NCBI RefSeq assembly: GCF_004364155.1 | Contig: NZ_SOAZ01000011.1 | Coordinates: forward strand, 35,563-99,562 | DNA: 64,000 bases | Source of the DNA: Fonticella tunisiensis | GTDB taxonomy: Bacteria; Bacillota; Clostridia; Clostridiales; Caloramatoraceae | Reading direction: 5' to 3' | Shown here: positions 11,836 to 19,965 of the stretch, in pieces | Numbering within the stretch: position 1 is the first letter of the stretch | Layout of the letters: each line of letters opens with the position of its first letter | Program-made: the position numbers and the translations under genes | Notes under the pieces: model-generated | What the model saw: the letters and a program-made list of their open reading frames with translations, nothing else | What the model was told of the DNA's origin: nothing | Databases searched by the model: none

Positions 11836-13293
11836 TTATTCCCTTACACTTTCAATTGATATGCCTTCTGACTCCGTATTTATTGGCCCACTGCTCATTA
11901 TCAGGGGTATAAGATAATGGAGTACCGTGTAGCTTAGGTAGAGGCTGTGGCTGCTGCTGAAGTGTTTGGAAACAGTTAGTGCTGTAATTTTTTTTGTATT
12001 GATTCTAAAGCTTTTTAAGAAAACAGGTGCCCTTCCTGAGTCAGCCATAAGGGGTATACATTCATCGATCATACCTTCATATCCCAAAAGATTTATGTGT
12101 CTGTCGGGTATGCTCTGAACTATACCACTTCTTAAAACGGCGGATTCATAGAACCTGTTAAGAACGTTAAATACTCTTTCGTCCTGGGTTTCAACATGGT
12201 ACATAAAGAGAAATTTTATAATCTCTGCAATATCCCTTGATGAATAGCTTATCTTCTTGTAATCTCCCTGTACGAAAAGATTTAATGAATAATCAAAGAA
12301 ATTTTCAACAAATTGGTAAATTGCTGTTGATATTTCCTTGAATTTTTCAATACCCGTTTCCCAAAAACCTTCTAATAAGGCTGAAGCAACTCTAAAGTGC
12401 GTTATAAGGGAGGCAGTTTCAAAATCATTATAATTTTTCTCTACCTCACCGGTAATTTTTATCCTTGATTCAAGCTCTGCACAAAGCAGCGCTATCATAT
12501 GCTGATAGTTAACCCTTCTAAGAGGGTCCTTCTGCATCATACAACATCTTGCAAAGGATGATATGAACTGACTTATGTTTCGAGATGATGATTCAAGCAA
12601 AAGGTTGTAGTTGTTGAAAAGGTAATTAAAAATGTTGTTTGCTTCATTTAAGTAGTTGTCAGAGCTTGAATTGTAGTAAATTTTTATGTTTTTGTTTGAA
12701 GTCAGGTTATACAGGGATAAAAATGCTTCATGTATAAGTACCTGATCCAGCAGTTTGGGTTCACCTTTGTTCTGTTTTATGTTAAGTTCATCGCTTATAA
12801 ATCTGGTTTTGTTTTCAGCGGATACAAAAAGCCCATCATCGTTTCTTAAATATGTTGTTGTGAAGTCATAATAGGCCTCAGCGCTCTTTTTCATAAGAAT
12901 TCCGGTGACGGGCCTACTATTCATCAATACTTCAGCCCCTCTGCAAAGGCTGAGCATTCCATAGGCCTGAGAGGATAGGGATATTTCTTTGTTAAAGCTC
13001 GTAAAATCCCACATATATCTTCCAGGGTTTATTATCTCATCCGGTGGACTTGTAAAGGAGGATTTAGCCTTTTTATATATACATTTTAATAGGGCTACAT
13101 CCTTTGTAAGCTCCTGAATATTTTTTATACCACAGGCATTATTTAGTCTTTGAACATCCTTTTCGCTTAATATGTCTATTATGCCTGCACCGGAGTAAAG
13201 GCATCCCCATTCGATATTGGCCAAGGAAAAGGCTGATAGCTTTAGTACGATATCGATCAAGGCATCGCTTATATTCTTAAAGCGGTATTTCAA
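11836..13293 (-). CDS. unknown, mostly helical protein of about 485 residues
   Basis: I do not recognise the family. The sequence is rich in long amphipathic helices with no signal peptide, membrane segment or clear active-site motif; the even spacing of helices would suit an alpha/alpha barrel or a repeat fold, but that is a guess. I prefer the TTG start at 13293 because AGGTGG lies 9 nt upstream; another TTG at 13314 precedes that site. It is monocistronic, facing oppA and DUF1540 and divergent from the AIR-synthase-like gene. Confidence 0.8.
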   Translation of the reverse strand: MKYRFKNISDALIDIVLKLSAFSLANIEWGCLYSGAGIIDILSEKDVQRLNNACGIKNIQELTKDVALLKCIYKKAKSSFTSPPDEIINPGRYMWDFTSFNKEISLSSQAYGMLSLCRGAEVLMNSRPVTGILMKKSAEAYYDFTTTYLRNDDGLFVSAENKTRFISDELNIKQNKGEPKLLDQVLIHEAFLSLYNLTSNKNIKIYYNSSSDNYLNEANNIFNYLFNNYNLLLESSSRNISQFISSFARCCMMQKDPLRRVNYQHMIALLCAELESRIKITGEVEKNYNDFETASLITHFRVASALLEGFWETGIEKFKEISTAIYQFVENFFDYSLNLFVQGDYKKISYSSRDIAEIIKFLFMYHVETQDERVFNVLNRFYESAVLRSGIVQSIPDRHINLLGYEGMIDECIPLMADSGRAPVFLKSFRINTKKITALTVSKHFSSSHSLYLSYTVLHYLIPLIMSSGPINTESEGISIESVRE

Positions 13294-13442
13294 AGGATAC
13301 CCACCACCTGACAATTAATTTCTTATATATAGTGTATGATAGATGGACATGTAGCGTTACTATTTAATTAATTGTTCTTTAATTGAATTTGTAAAAAGGA
13401 TCACAATGCATGTATAATGTTAATAGAAATGGAGGTAATGTT

Positions 13443-14423
13443 ATGCAGATTGGTAAGCTTTCTAATGAAGTATTGAGAGAGGTTATTATATCGGGAATCG
13501 ATAAGAAAAATGAAGATATAATTGTTGGGCCCGGGGTTGGTGAGGATTGTTCTGTGGTTGAATTTGGTGATGAAGTTTGTGTTTTAACTACGGATCCAAT
13601 AACTGCGGCAAGCAACAATGCGGGCACAATTGGAGTGCATATTTGCTGTAATGATATTGCCTCTGCAGGGGTTAGGCCGCTTGGCATACTTGTTACCATA
13701 CTTGCACCACCTTCTGCAGCTCTAGAGGATATTAAGAGGATAATGGAGGAGATAAACGAGGTCTGCAGGGAACTTTCCGTTGATGTGATAGGAGGGCATA
13801 CCGAGGTGACGGATGCTGTAAATAGAATTGTTCTTTCAATTACTGCCATAGGCAAAGGAAAAAGGGATGGTTTTGTAACAACAGGCGGTGCACAGGACGG
13901 AGACGACATAGTCGTTACAGGATATGCAGGGCTTGAGGGAACAGCTATAATAGCCAAGGATTACTATGATTCTTTAAAGGATAGACTCGATGGTAAACTT
14001 TTATTAAGGGCCCAGAATATGCTCAAAAGCATAAGCGTTGTAAAGACAGGGCTTTTAGCAGCTGATTATGGAGTGCACGCAATGCATGATGCCACTGAGG
14101 GAGGAGTACTTGGGGCTATATGGGAAATGGCGGAGGCATCAAGAAAAGGTGTATATATTTATAAAGAAAAACTTCCTGTAAAGGATGAGACTATAAGAAT
14201 ATGCAGGGAGCTGGGATTAAACCCCTACAGGCTTATATCAAGCGGATCAATGATAATAGCGTGCAGCGACGGAGAAGGCCTTTGCAGGTTCCTGGGTGAA
14301 AACGGAATAGATGCCAGGGTTGTAGGTAAATTTACTGATGGAAAAAGAATTATAGCAACTTCACAAGGGGAAGAAGAGATAGCTCCTCCTGAAGCAGATG
14401 AGATTTACAGGGTGAAGGTGTAA
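13443..14423 (+). CDS. AIR synthase-related / HypE-like protein
   Basis: A 326-residue member of the PurM/ThiL/HypE/SelD superfamily, which bind ATP and form acyl-phosphate or iminophosphate intermediates. Visible landmarks are the N-terminal VGPGVGEDCSVVEF, the metal/ATP loop TTDPITA, DVIGGHTEVTD and the C-terminal HDATEGGVLGAIWEM. It lacks the C-terminal PRIC-type cysteine tail of true HypE, and no other hyp gene is nearby, so hydrogenase maturation is not implied. ATG 13443 is 7 nt after GGAGGT; an upstream ATG at 13410 has no site. Confidence 0.85.
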   Translation: MQIGKLSNEVLREVIISGIDKKNEDIIVGPGVGEDCSVVEFGDEVCVLTTDPITAASNNAGTIGVHICCNDIASAGVRPLGILVTILAPPSAALEDIKRIMEEINEVCRELSVDVIGGHTEVTDAVNRIVLSITAIGKGKRDGFVTTGGAQDGDDIVVTGYAGLEGTAIIAKDYYDSLKDRLDGKLLLRAQNMLKSISVVKTGLLAADYGVHAMHDATEGGVLGAIWEMAEASRKGVYIYKEKLPVKDETIRICRELGLNPYRLISSGSMIIACSDGEGLCRFLGENGIDARVVGKFTDGKRIIATSQGEEEIAPPEADEIYRVKV

Positions 14424-14754
14424 GGATGGTTGGCATATATTGCCTTTTCTCCATATGCTTTTGTTTGAACTGCCGATAAAGGCTTAACCGGTGCGGCGTA
14501 TTAATTTACATAACTGGATATAATACATTTAGAATTGTTTGTTTGCTGCGCTGATTTTGTTTTGAAAGACATTGAGATACTGCATTAACAACTACGCTTG
14601 TGCATAAGGTTTCAGGAGGGTTCGGGTCAGATGACAACCCAGGTAAGCAGTCCATCATTATAGACCATCCAAAATGTAAATTGTATTAGTTATATATGAT
14701 GGATGTTTACCGATCATAAGTTAAATTATAAGGTAGATCTAAGGAGGATTTTAA
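14424..14754. other. 331-bp intergenic region before rph
   Basis: No gene is visible. It contains a GGGTT/AACCC hairpin around 14617-14640 with a purine-rich approach (CAGGAGGGTTCGGG), and an AAGGAGG ribosome site for rph near 14742. It does not match any riboswitch I know. Confidence 0.35.
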
Positions 14755-15549
14755 ATGGTAAGAATTGACGGAAGACGAAGGGATGAAATTAGAAAGGTTA
14801 AAATAACCAGAAACTTTATTAAGCATCCCCAGGGCTCTGTTCTTGTAGAATTTGGGGATACAAAGGTTATATGCACTGCTATGATTGATGATAAGGTACC
14901 TCCTTTTTTAAAGGGAACGGGGGAAGGTTGGATAACATCAGAATACGGAATGCTTCCAGGGTCGACCCAAACCAGAAAGGCAAGGGATGCAAGCAAAGGT
15001 AAAGTTGATGGTCGTACCATGGAAATACAAAGGCTTGTTGGAAGAGCTTTAAGATCAGTTGTTGATTTAAGGGCAATAGGGGAAAGGACTATATGGGTTG
15101 ATTGTGATGTTATTCAGGCTGATGGAGGTACAAGGACGGCGTCTATTACAGGTGCCTTTGTTGCCCTTGTGGATGCCGTAAATAAAATGGATAATGCACA
15201 GCCCTTTAGTATATATCCAATAAGGAATTATGTTGCAGCCATAAGTGCTGGTATAGTTGATGATGAAATAATGCTTGATTTATGCTATGATGAGGATTCA
15301 AGGGCAAGGGTAGATATGAACATAGTCATGACGGATAACGGTCAGTTTGTAGAGGTTCAAGGAACAGGTGAGAAAAGCCCATTCACGAGGGATGAAATGA
15401 TGGAACTTATTGCCCTTGGAGAAAAGGGCATTAGAGAGATCATTGATATACAGAAGAAAAGTCTTGGAGAAGATGGTAATAAAATAGGAACGGGGGAGGA
15501 AGTTAAAATTGAGGAAGAACAGCAGGATAATAATAGCCAGCAACAATAA
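14755..15549 (+). CDS. rph: ribonuclease PH
   Basis: A phosphate-dependent 3'-5' exoribonuclease that trims tRNA 3' ends. Its 264 residues contain the conserved start [38 protein letters not shown] and [11 protein letters not shown]. The last 30 residues are an acidic Gln-rich extension not needed by the family. The TTG start of rdgB lies inside its 3' end, which indicates translational coupling. A large tRNA cluster lies about 1.2 kb downstream. Confidence 0.96.
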   Translation: MVRIDGRRRDEIRKVKITRNFIKHPQGSVLVEFGDTKVICTAMIDDKVPPFLKGTGEGWITSEYGMLPGSTQTRKARDASKGKVDGRTMEIQRLVGRALRSVVDLRAIGERTIWVDCDVIQADGGTRTASITGAFVALVDAVNKMDNAQPFSIYPIRNYVAAISAGIVDDEIMLDLCYDEDSRARVDMNIVMTDNGQFVEVQGTGEKSPFTRDEMMELIALGEKGIREIIDIQKKSLGEDGNKIGTGEEVKIEEEQQDNNSQQQ

Positions 15550-16111
15550 ACATAAGGTTGATGAGATAAAGGCGATACTCAGGGAGTTCCCCTTTGAAAT
15601 ATTGTCATTAAAGGAGGCAGGAATAGATATAGAGGTTGACGAGGATGGTAAAACCTTTGAGGAAAATGCCCTAAAAAAGGCAGTGGAAGTTATGAAGGTT
15701 TCGGGTGAGATGGCCCTCGCAGACGATTCGGGTCTTGAAGTATATGCACTGGATGGGGAACCTGGAGTTTATTCAGCAAGATTTGCCGGGGAGCATGGGA
15801 ATGATAAGAAAAACAATAAAAAATTATTAAACCTGCTTAAAAATGTTCCTGATGAAGAGAGGGGGGCAAGGTTTGTAAGTATAATAGCCCTTGTATCACC
15901 CGACGGAGAGCAAATAATAGGAAGAGGGTACATAGAAGGAAAAATAGGCTATGAAGAAAAGGGAAAGAATGGTTTTGGATACGATCCCCTCTTTATAGTA
16001 CCTGAATTGAATAAAACCTTTGGAGAACTGACTTCTGAGGAGAAAAATTTAATAAGTCACAGATCAAGAGCTCTTGCGGATTTGAAGAGTAAGCTAAAGA
16101 AAATTTTATAA
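15509..16111 (+). CDS. rdgB: RdgB/HAM1 non-canonical purine NTP pyrophosphatase
   Basis: Hydrolyses dITP, ITP and XTP to monophosphates so that deaminated purines do not enter nucleic acids (200 aa). The motifs are all present: [42 protein letters not shown] and SHRSRAL. The TTG start at 15509 overlaps rph by 41 bp and has GGGGAGGA 8 nt upstream. A YfcE-type phosphodiesterase follows 30 bp later; rph-rdgB-phosphodiesterase is a common clostridial order. Confidence 0.95.
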   Translation: MRKNSRIIIASNNKHKVDEIKAILREFPFEILSLKEAGIDIEVDEDGKTFEENALKKAVEVMKVSGEMALADDSGLEVYALDGEPGVYSARFAGEHGNDKKNNKKLLNLLKNVPDEERGARFVSIIALVSPDGEQIIGRGYIEGKIGYEEKGKNGFGYDPLFIVPELNKTFGELTSEEKNLISHRSRALADLKSKLKKIL

Positions 16112-16141
16112 TACAACATTTAAGTTTAGGGGGAGGACGCT

Positions 16142-16621
16142 ATGCGCATAGGTGTAGTTAGTGATTCCCACGGAAATCTTTATATGCTTGATAAGGCTAT
16201 ATCCCGGATGGGGGATGTGGACCTTATTATACACCTGGGGGATTTTTATTATGATATTTTAAAGGTAAATGAAAAGTATAAAAAAGCTGTGGAGTACGTT
16301 GTTGGGAATAACGAATTTGTTATGAATCCAATATATGACAGGATAGTAGTATCTGGTGGAAAAACTATCTTTATTACCCATGGGCATAAATATGGCGTAT
16401 ACTATGGAATTGACAGGCTGTACTTTAAAGCTCAAGAGGTGCAGGCTGACATTGTTCTCTATGGACATACACACATACAATCCCTCGTAAGAGAAGGAGG
16501 CATGGTGTTTTTAAACCCCGGGAGTGTATCGAGGCCAAGGGATTCAAAGGCTGGATATGCGGTTATTGAAATAGATGAAAGTGGGGATATAGATGTAAAT
16601 TTATTAAGACTGGATTATTAG
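16142..16621 (+). CDS. YfcE/MJ0936-type metallophosphodiesterase
   Basis: A small calcineurin-like phosphoesterase (159 aa). The metal-ligand motifs appear in order: SDSHGN, IHLGD, VGNNE, ITHGHKYG and LYGHTHIQ. The family hydrolyses phosphodiesters with Mn2+ or Ni2+; the physiological substrate is unclear. RBS GGGGGAGG. It is the third gene of the rph-rdgB operon and the last before the tRNA promoter. Confidence 0.9.
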   Translation: MRIGVVSDSHGNLYMLDKAISRMGDVDLIIHLGDFYYDILKVNEKYKKAVEYVVGNNEFVMNPIYDRIVVSGGKTIFITHGHKYGVYYGIDRLYFKAQEVQADIVLYGHTHIQSLVREGGMVFLNPGSVSRPRDSKAGYAVIEIDESGDIDVNLLRLDY

Positions 16622-16695
16622 CAATGTACGGCATATAGGATATTATGTTTTTATATTTAACCAAAAAATACAAGACAAAAAGTTTATAAAAGGTA

Positions 16696-16724
16696 TTGAC
16701 GATTAACATAATATCCTGTATACT
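16696..16724 (+). promoter_or_regulatory. sigma-A promoter for the tRNA cluster
   Basis: -35 TTGACG (16696-16701), 17-nt spacer, -10 TATACT (16719-16724). It lies about 40 nt upstream of tRNA-Pro. Confidence 0.8.
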
Positions 16725-16764
16725 CTATATTGTCGCTGGAACGAGGCGATAAATAAAATGATAT

Positions 16765-16840
16765 CGGGGTGTGGCGCAGATGGGAGCGCGCGTGGTTTGG
16801 GACCATGAGGTCGCAGGTTCAATCCCTGTCACCCCGACCA
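16765..16840 (+). tRNA. tRNA-Pro(TGG)
   Basis: Complete cloverleaf with acceptor CGGGGTG/CACCCCG, anticodon TGG in the loop TTTGGGA, and encoded CCA. Confidence 0.95.
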
Positions 16841-16855
16841 CTATAACATCCTATC

Positions 16856-16883
16856 TTGACAAGTTGATATGATGTGATATAAT
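16856..16883 (+). promoter_or_regulatory. second sigma-A promoter inside the tRNA cluster
   Basis: -35 TTGACA (16856-16861), 16-nt spacer, -10 TATAAT (16878-16883). It sits between tRNA-Pro and the next tRNA, so the rest of the cluster can be made independently of tRNA-Pro. Confidence 0.82.
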
Positions 16884-16916
16884 TATTTTTGTTTGAAATT
16901 TAGTTCATCATATTAT

Positions 16917-16990
16917 GCGGGTGTAGCTCAATGGTAGAGCCCCAGCCTTCCAAGCTGGTTACGTGGGTTCGATTCCCATCACCCGCTCCA
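16917..16990 (+). tRNA. tRNA-Gly(TCC), copy 1
   Basis: Acceptor GCGGGTG/CACCCGC, anticodon loop CTTCCAA, CCA encoded. Identical to the copy at 17721. Confidence 0.95.
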
Positions 16991-16995
16991 TATAA

Positions 16996-17072
16996 GCGCC
17001 CATAGCTCAGTTGGATAGAGCAACGGCCTTCTAAGCCGTGTGTCGGGAGTTCGAATCTCTCTGGGCGCACCA
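16996..17072 (+). tRNA. tRNA-Arg(TCT), copy 1
   Basis: Acceptor GCGCCCA/TGGGCGC, anticodon loop CTTCTAA, CCA encoded. Closely similar to the copy at 17801, with a compensated change in the acceptor stem. Confidence 0.95.
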
Positions 17073-17076
17073 CTAT

Positions 17077-17154
17077 GGTGGGTATAGCGCAGTTGGTTAG
17101 CGCGCCAGATTGTGGCTCTGGAGGCCAAGGGTTCGAATCCCTTTATCCACCCCA
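17077..17154 (+). tRNA. tRNA-His(GTG)
   Basis: Anticodon loop TTGTGGC. The extra G(-1) at 17077 pairs with the C discriminator, as expected for tRNA-His; CCA encoded. Confidence 0.95.
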
Positions 17155-17159
17155 AACGC

Positions 17160-17235
17160 TGGGCTGTCGCCAAGTTGGTAAGGCACGAGACTTTGACTCT
17201 CGCATTCGTAGGTTCGAGTCCTGCCAGCCCAGCCA
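17160..17235 (+). tRNA. tRNA-Gln(TTG)
   Basis: Acceptor TGGGCTG/CAGCCCA, anticodon loop CTTTGAC, CCA encoded. This is the tRNA served by GatCAB if the genome lacks GlnRS. Confidence 0.95.
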
Positions 17236-17239
17236 ATGT

Positions 17240-17315
17240 GAGCCACTAGCTCAGTCGGTAGAGCACATGACTTTTAATCATGGTGTCCGGGGTTCGATTC
17301 CCCGGTGGCTCACCA
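17240..17315 (+). tRNA. tRNA-Lys(TTT)
   Basis: Acceptor GAGCCAC/GTGGCTC, anticodon loop CTTTTAA, CCA encoded. Confidence 0.95.
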
Positions 17316-17333
17316 TTTTAAATCAAAAATCAT

Positions 17334-17409
17334 GCGCCATTAGCTCAGTTGGTAGAGCACCTGACTCTTAATCAGGGTGTCCTGGGTTCGAGTCCCCGAT
17401 GGCGCACCA
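17334..17409 (+). tRNA. tRNA-Lys(CTT), copy 1
   Basis: Acceptor GCGCCAT/ATGGCGC, anticodon loop CTCTTAA, CCA encoded. Identical to the copy at 18008. Confidence 0.95.
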
Positions 17410-17412
17410 AAT

Positions 17413-17496
17413 GCGGGCATGGCGGAATTGGCAGACGCACTAGACTTAGGATCTAGCGCCTCGTGCGTGGGGGTTCAAGTCCCTCTGCCCGCACCA
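17413..17496 (+). tRNA. tRNA-Leu(TAG)
   Basis: 84 nt with the long variable arm of class II tRNAs, anticodon loop CTTAGGA, acceptor GCGGGCA/TGCCCGC, CCA encoded. Confidence 0.95.
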
Positions 17497-17640
17497 TTTC
17501 AGAGGACAGAAGTCGGAGGTGAGAGGTCAGAGAGAATCACAAGACTTCTGGAATCTAATTTTATTAAAATAGATTAAAAAAGACCCGAAAGGAATACTAA
17601 GGAGTCTGACATCTGACGTTTGACATCCGATATCTAATTT
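17497..17640. repeat. 144-bp spacer with degenerate short repeats inside the tRNA cluster
   Basis: The only long spacer in the array. It has a purine-rich left part (AGAAGTCGGAGGTGAGAGG) and a right part built from repeated TCTGACAT / TTGACATC units, joined by an AT-rich inverted repeat (AATCTAATTTT ... AAAATAGATT). It looks like an inserted repeat and not a gene. Confidence 0.5.
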
Positions 17641-17715
17641 GCGGGAGTGGCTCAGTGGTAGAGCGTCACCTTGCCAAGGTGAACGTCGCGGGTTCGAATC
17701 CCGTCTTCCGCTCCA
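17641..17715 (+). tRNA. tRNA-Gly(GCC)
   Basis: Acceptor GCGGGAG paired with CTTCCGC, anticodon loop TTGCCAA, CCA encoded. Confidence 0.95.
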
Positions 17716-17720
17716 GATAT

Positions 17721-17794
17721 GCGGGTGTAGCTCAATGGTAGAGCCCCAGCCTTCCAAGCTGGTTACGTGGGTTCGATTCCCATCACCCGCTCCA
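17721..17794 (+). tRNA. tRNA-Gly(TCC), copy 2
   Basis: Identical over its length to the copy at 16917; anticodon loop CTTCCAA, CCA encoded. Confidence 0.95.
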
Positions 17795-17800
17795 GTATTT

Positions 17801-17877
17801 GCGCCCTTAGCTCAGTTGGATAGAGCAACGGCCTTCTAAGCCGTGTGTCAGGAGTTCGAATCTCTTAGGGCGCACCA
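17801..17877 (+). tRNA. tRNA-Arg(TCT), copy 2
   Basis: Acceptor GCGCCCT/AGGGCGC, anticodon loop CTTCTAA, CCA encoded. Confidence 0.95.
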
Positions 17878-17911
17878 GATAAGACTTTTGGGCCCAAAGC
17901 GGTTTGATCGG

Positions 17912-17988
17912 GCGCCCATAGCTCAGCTGGATAGAGTTACAGACTTCGAATCTGGAGGTCGTAGGTTCGAATCCTACTGGGCGCGCCA
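17912..17988 (+). tRNA. tRNA-Arg(TCG)
   Basis: Acceptor GCGCCCA/TGGGCGC, anticodon loop CTTCGAA, discriminator G, CCA encoded. Arg(TCG) is unusual beside an ACG decoder, but the loop is unambiguous. Confidence 0.92.
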
Positions 17989-18007
17989 CATTAGATATAA
18001 TTATCAT

Positions 18008-18083
18008 GCGCCATTAGCTCAGTTGGTAGAGCACCTGACTCTTAATCAGGGTGTCCTGGGTTCGAGTCCCCGATGGCGCACCA
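18008..18083 (+). tRNA. tRNA-Lys(CTT), copy 2
   Basis: Identical to the copy at 17334. It is the last tRNA of the array and is followed at once by a terminator. Confidence 0.95.
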
Positions 18084-18087
18084 GCAT

Positions 18088-18116
18088 AAAAGAGAGATTA
18101 ACGTCTCTCTTTTTTT
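18088..18116 (+). terminator. terminator of the tRNA array
   Basis: Stem AAGAGAGA/TCTCTCTT with a 6-nt loop, then a T tract. Confidence 0.88.
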
Positions 18117-18130
18117 ATTATTGGGAAACA

Positions 18131-18296
18131 GGGACAGTTCACAATTGAATTTTTACGTTTGTTGCTTAGTTGTAAATCGTACCTGTTTAAAAATGATTAA
18201 TGAATTTTGAAAATGATTCTGGAATGTTTGTGTATTTACTGGATTTCTTGCCTCTGAAAAAGAAGTTGGAATCTATAAAAAACTGTGAACTGTCCC
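18131..18296. mobile_element. short non-coding element with GGGACAGTTCACA ends
   Basis: A 166-bp segment bounded by the 13-bp inverted repeat GGGACAGTTCACA ... TGTGAACTGTCCC and without an ORF. The same ends flank a transposase remnant (55015-55425), and the left end precedes an apparently intact REP-type transposase (63757 onward). It is probably a deletion derivative moved by that enzyme. Confidence 0.7.
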
Positions 18297-18347
18297 TCAT
18301 TAATTGAATATTATAAACTGAGGCAGTATTTGTAAAGGAGGTTTATT

Positions 18348-18839
18348 ATGTTTATTCCAGCTCCAGGAATTAGTATGAATTATAAGTATGTGTCTCAGTT
18401 TGTAAACTTTAATATTTCTTTGAGCGTCACTGAAATCGAACTGAACTGCAGGTTAATTACTTTTGAAGGCCCCTTCATGGGAAAATATTTTCTTATAGCA
18501 TCAGAGGATGACGAAAATATTTCAATTTTAAGGGCCGGTAAGGGGCTTTTTTATGGAAAAATTACAGAAAGTGATTTAGAAAATCCCATATTCAAAATAA
18601 ACAAGATTAATCTTCTGTCGGATGGAATTAAAATTACCGAAAAGGATACAATCAAAACAGTTGAAGGGGAGTTTGATGTTGAATACGAAGGAATAAAGTT
18701 TGAGCGTTGTAAAATGCTTACTCTTGATCATAATAACGGAAAGTATCTTTTTTATATAAAGGACGGAATAGGATTGATTTCTATAGAAAATTATTTCAAT
18801 GGCACAATAAGGGAATATATCATTAAAAAGGAGGCTTAG
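18348..18839 (+). CDS. hypothetical protein, 163 residues
   Basis: Not recognised. It is soluble with no signal peptide or membrane segment; alternating hydrophobic residues suggest a mostly beta structure (for example FDVEYEGIKFERCKML). It starts at ATG 18348 with AAAGGAGG 8 nt upstream. It is flanked by the short mobile element and its own terminator, so it is probably monocistronic. Confidence 0.75.
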   Translation: MFIPAPGISMNYKYVSQFVNFNISLSVTEIELNCRLITFEGPFMGKYFLIASEDDENISILRAGKGLFYGKITESDLENPIFKINKINLLSDGIKITEKDTIKTVEGEFDVEYEGIKFERCKMLTLDHNNGKYLFYIKDGIGLISIENYFNGTIREYIIKKEA

Positions 18840-18851
18840 CCTTCTTTTTTT
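18828..18851 (+). terminator. terminator overlapping the 3' end of the 18348 gene
   Basis: Stem AAGGAGGC/GCCTTCTT with one G-T pair, loop TTA, then Ts. The stop codon lies in the loop region. Confidence 0.78.
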
Positions 18852-18904
18852 ATAGATCTAATTGGGGTATAATAAATAAGAAATAAAAATTGGAGGTGCG
18901 TTCC

Positions 18905-19735
18905 ATGAGGAAACCCAGCATCTTTAGCAGCAACTATAGAGAACAGATGAGACGTCGAAGGATAAACATAATTTTAATAGTATTAATACTTATAAGTGCA
19001 GTTTTCTTTGGAGTTAAATATTATATTAGTAACGATATTAAATTTTTAAAAGGAGAAAAGGCTGCAGATATACAAAAAGGCCAGAAGAACGATAATAAAC
19101 AGGCTCCGGACAAATCCCAGGACAACAAAAGTCAAGCTAACCTTCAGAACCCAGGTAATGAACAAAAACAAGCTGAGGGAAAAAATATTTCCTATTATGA
19201 ATATAAGACTGCTGAAGGAGGGACAATTAAGGTAGAATATACTGTCCAGGCTGATAGAAAGGAGATAATAGGTCTTAAGGAGGATAATAGTACAGTAAGC
19301 TTTGATATCTCACCGGATAAGCAGAGAATTGTTTTTGAAGATAAAGCCTCAGGTGATATAGTCCTTGGAGATGTGAATAACACTTTTATAAAGATACAGC
19401 TTAAAGAATACATATCAAAGGCTTCAGGAGTTGTAATAAAACAGGAGTCAACTGTTAAAAATAAGCCCTGGCATATATGGGCACAAAAGCCCCATTTTAC
19501 CTCCGATGGGAGAGTTGTTTATGTTTCACATCTTCCCTTCGTAAAGAAGGGAAACAATCTTTACCTTTGGACTGTAAATATGGATGGCACAGGACATAAA
19601 TTTCTCGGCAAGCTTGGTTATAACATAAACAATATTTCCTACGATGGTTTTGACGAAAAAGGAGGACTAAAGATAAAGGACGGAGATAAGTCTTATTATC
19701 TTGCCCCGGGGGCAAATCACATAGCTCTTCAATAG
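18905..19735 (+). CDS. membrane-anchored extracytoplasmic protein, unknown function
   Basis: A 276-residue protein with a basic N-terminus, one membrane helix (about 24-43), a low-complexity Lys/Gln/Asn linker (about 55-95) and a C-terminal beta-rich domain with TolB-like phrases (ISPDKQRIVFED, TSDGRVVYVSHLP, LWTVNMDGTGHKFLG). The topology suggests an external sensor or binding domain, which is inference. ATG 18905 is chosen because GGAGGTG is 7 nt upstream. A terminator follows at the stop. Confidence 0.75.
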   Translation: MRKPSIFSSNYREQMRRRRINIILIVLILISAVFFGVKYYISNDIKFLKGEKAADIQKGQKNDNKQAPDKSQDNKSQANLQNPGNEQKQAEGKNISYYEYKTAEGGTIKVEYTVQADRKEIIGLKEDNSTVSFDISPDKQRIVFEDKASGDIVLGDVNNTFIKIQLKEYISKASGVVIKQESTVKNKPWHIWAQKPHFTSDGRVVYVSHLPFVKKGNNLYLWTVNMDGTGHKFLGKLGYNINNISYDGFDEKGGLKIKDGDKSYYLAPGANHIALQ

Positions 19736-19770
19736 AAAGCAGGCTGCAAAGCACGCCTGTTTTCATTTTT
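19735..19770 (+). terminator. terminator after the 18905 gene
   Basis: Stem GAAAGCAGGC/GCCTGTTTTC with a 10-nt loop, then ATTTTT. Confidence 0.85.
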
Positions 19771-19965
19771 ATCGAGATTCTTTCTATTTGAAATTCTAAT
19801 CCTACGCTTCATGTTTATTTGAGTATTTTTTACCCCCGCTGATATTAACACTGAATGAAGTGGAAAATCTTAAACGAACATGTACAGCTATATATTTTTA
19901 ATAATGACACAAAAAAATATTAACTGATACATATAATTTAATAAAGTAATGTTTGGGGGATATTT

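Noticed and set aside
14424..14754. Known riboswitch upstream of rph
   Set aside because: A GGGTT/AACCC hairpin is present but no conserved riboswitch core could be recognised.
17497..17640. CRISPR array in the tRNA spacer
   Set aside because: The repeats are short and degenerate without regular spacers; no CRISPR array or cas gene is visible anywhere in the window.
16979..18148. Open frames of 60-100 codons on both strands across the tRNA array
   Set aside because: They are translations of tRNA genes and spacers (for example repeated GFEPTT- or AQLVEH-like phrases), a known source of false proteins.
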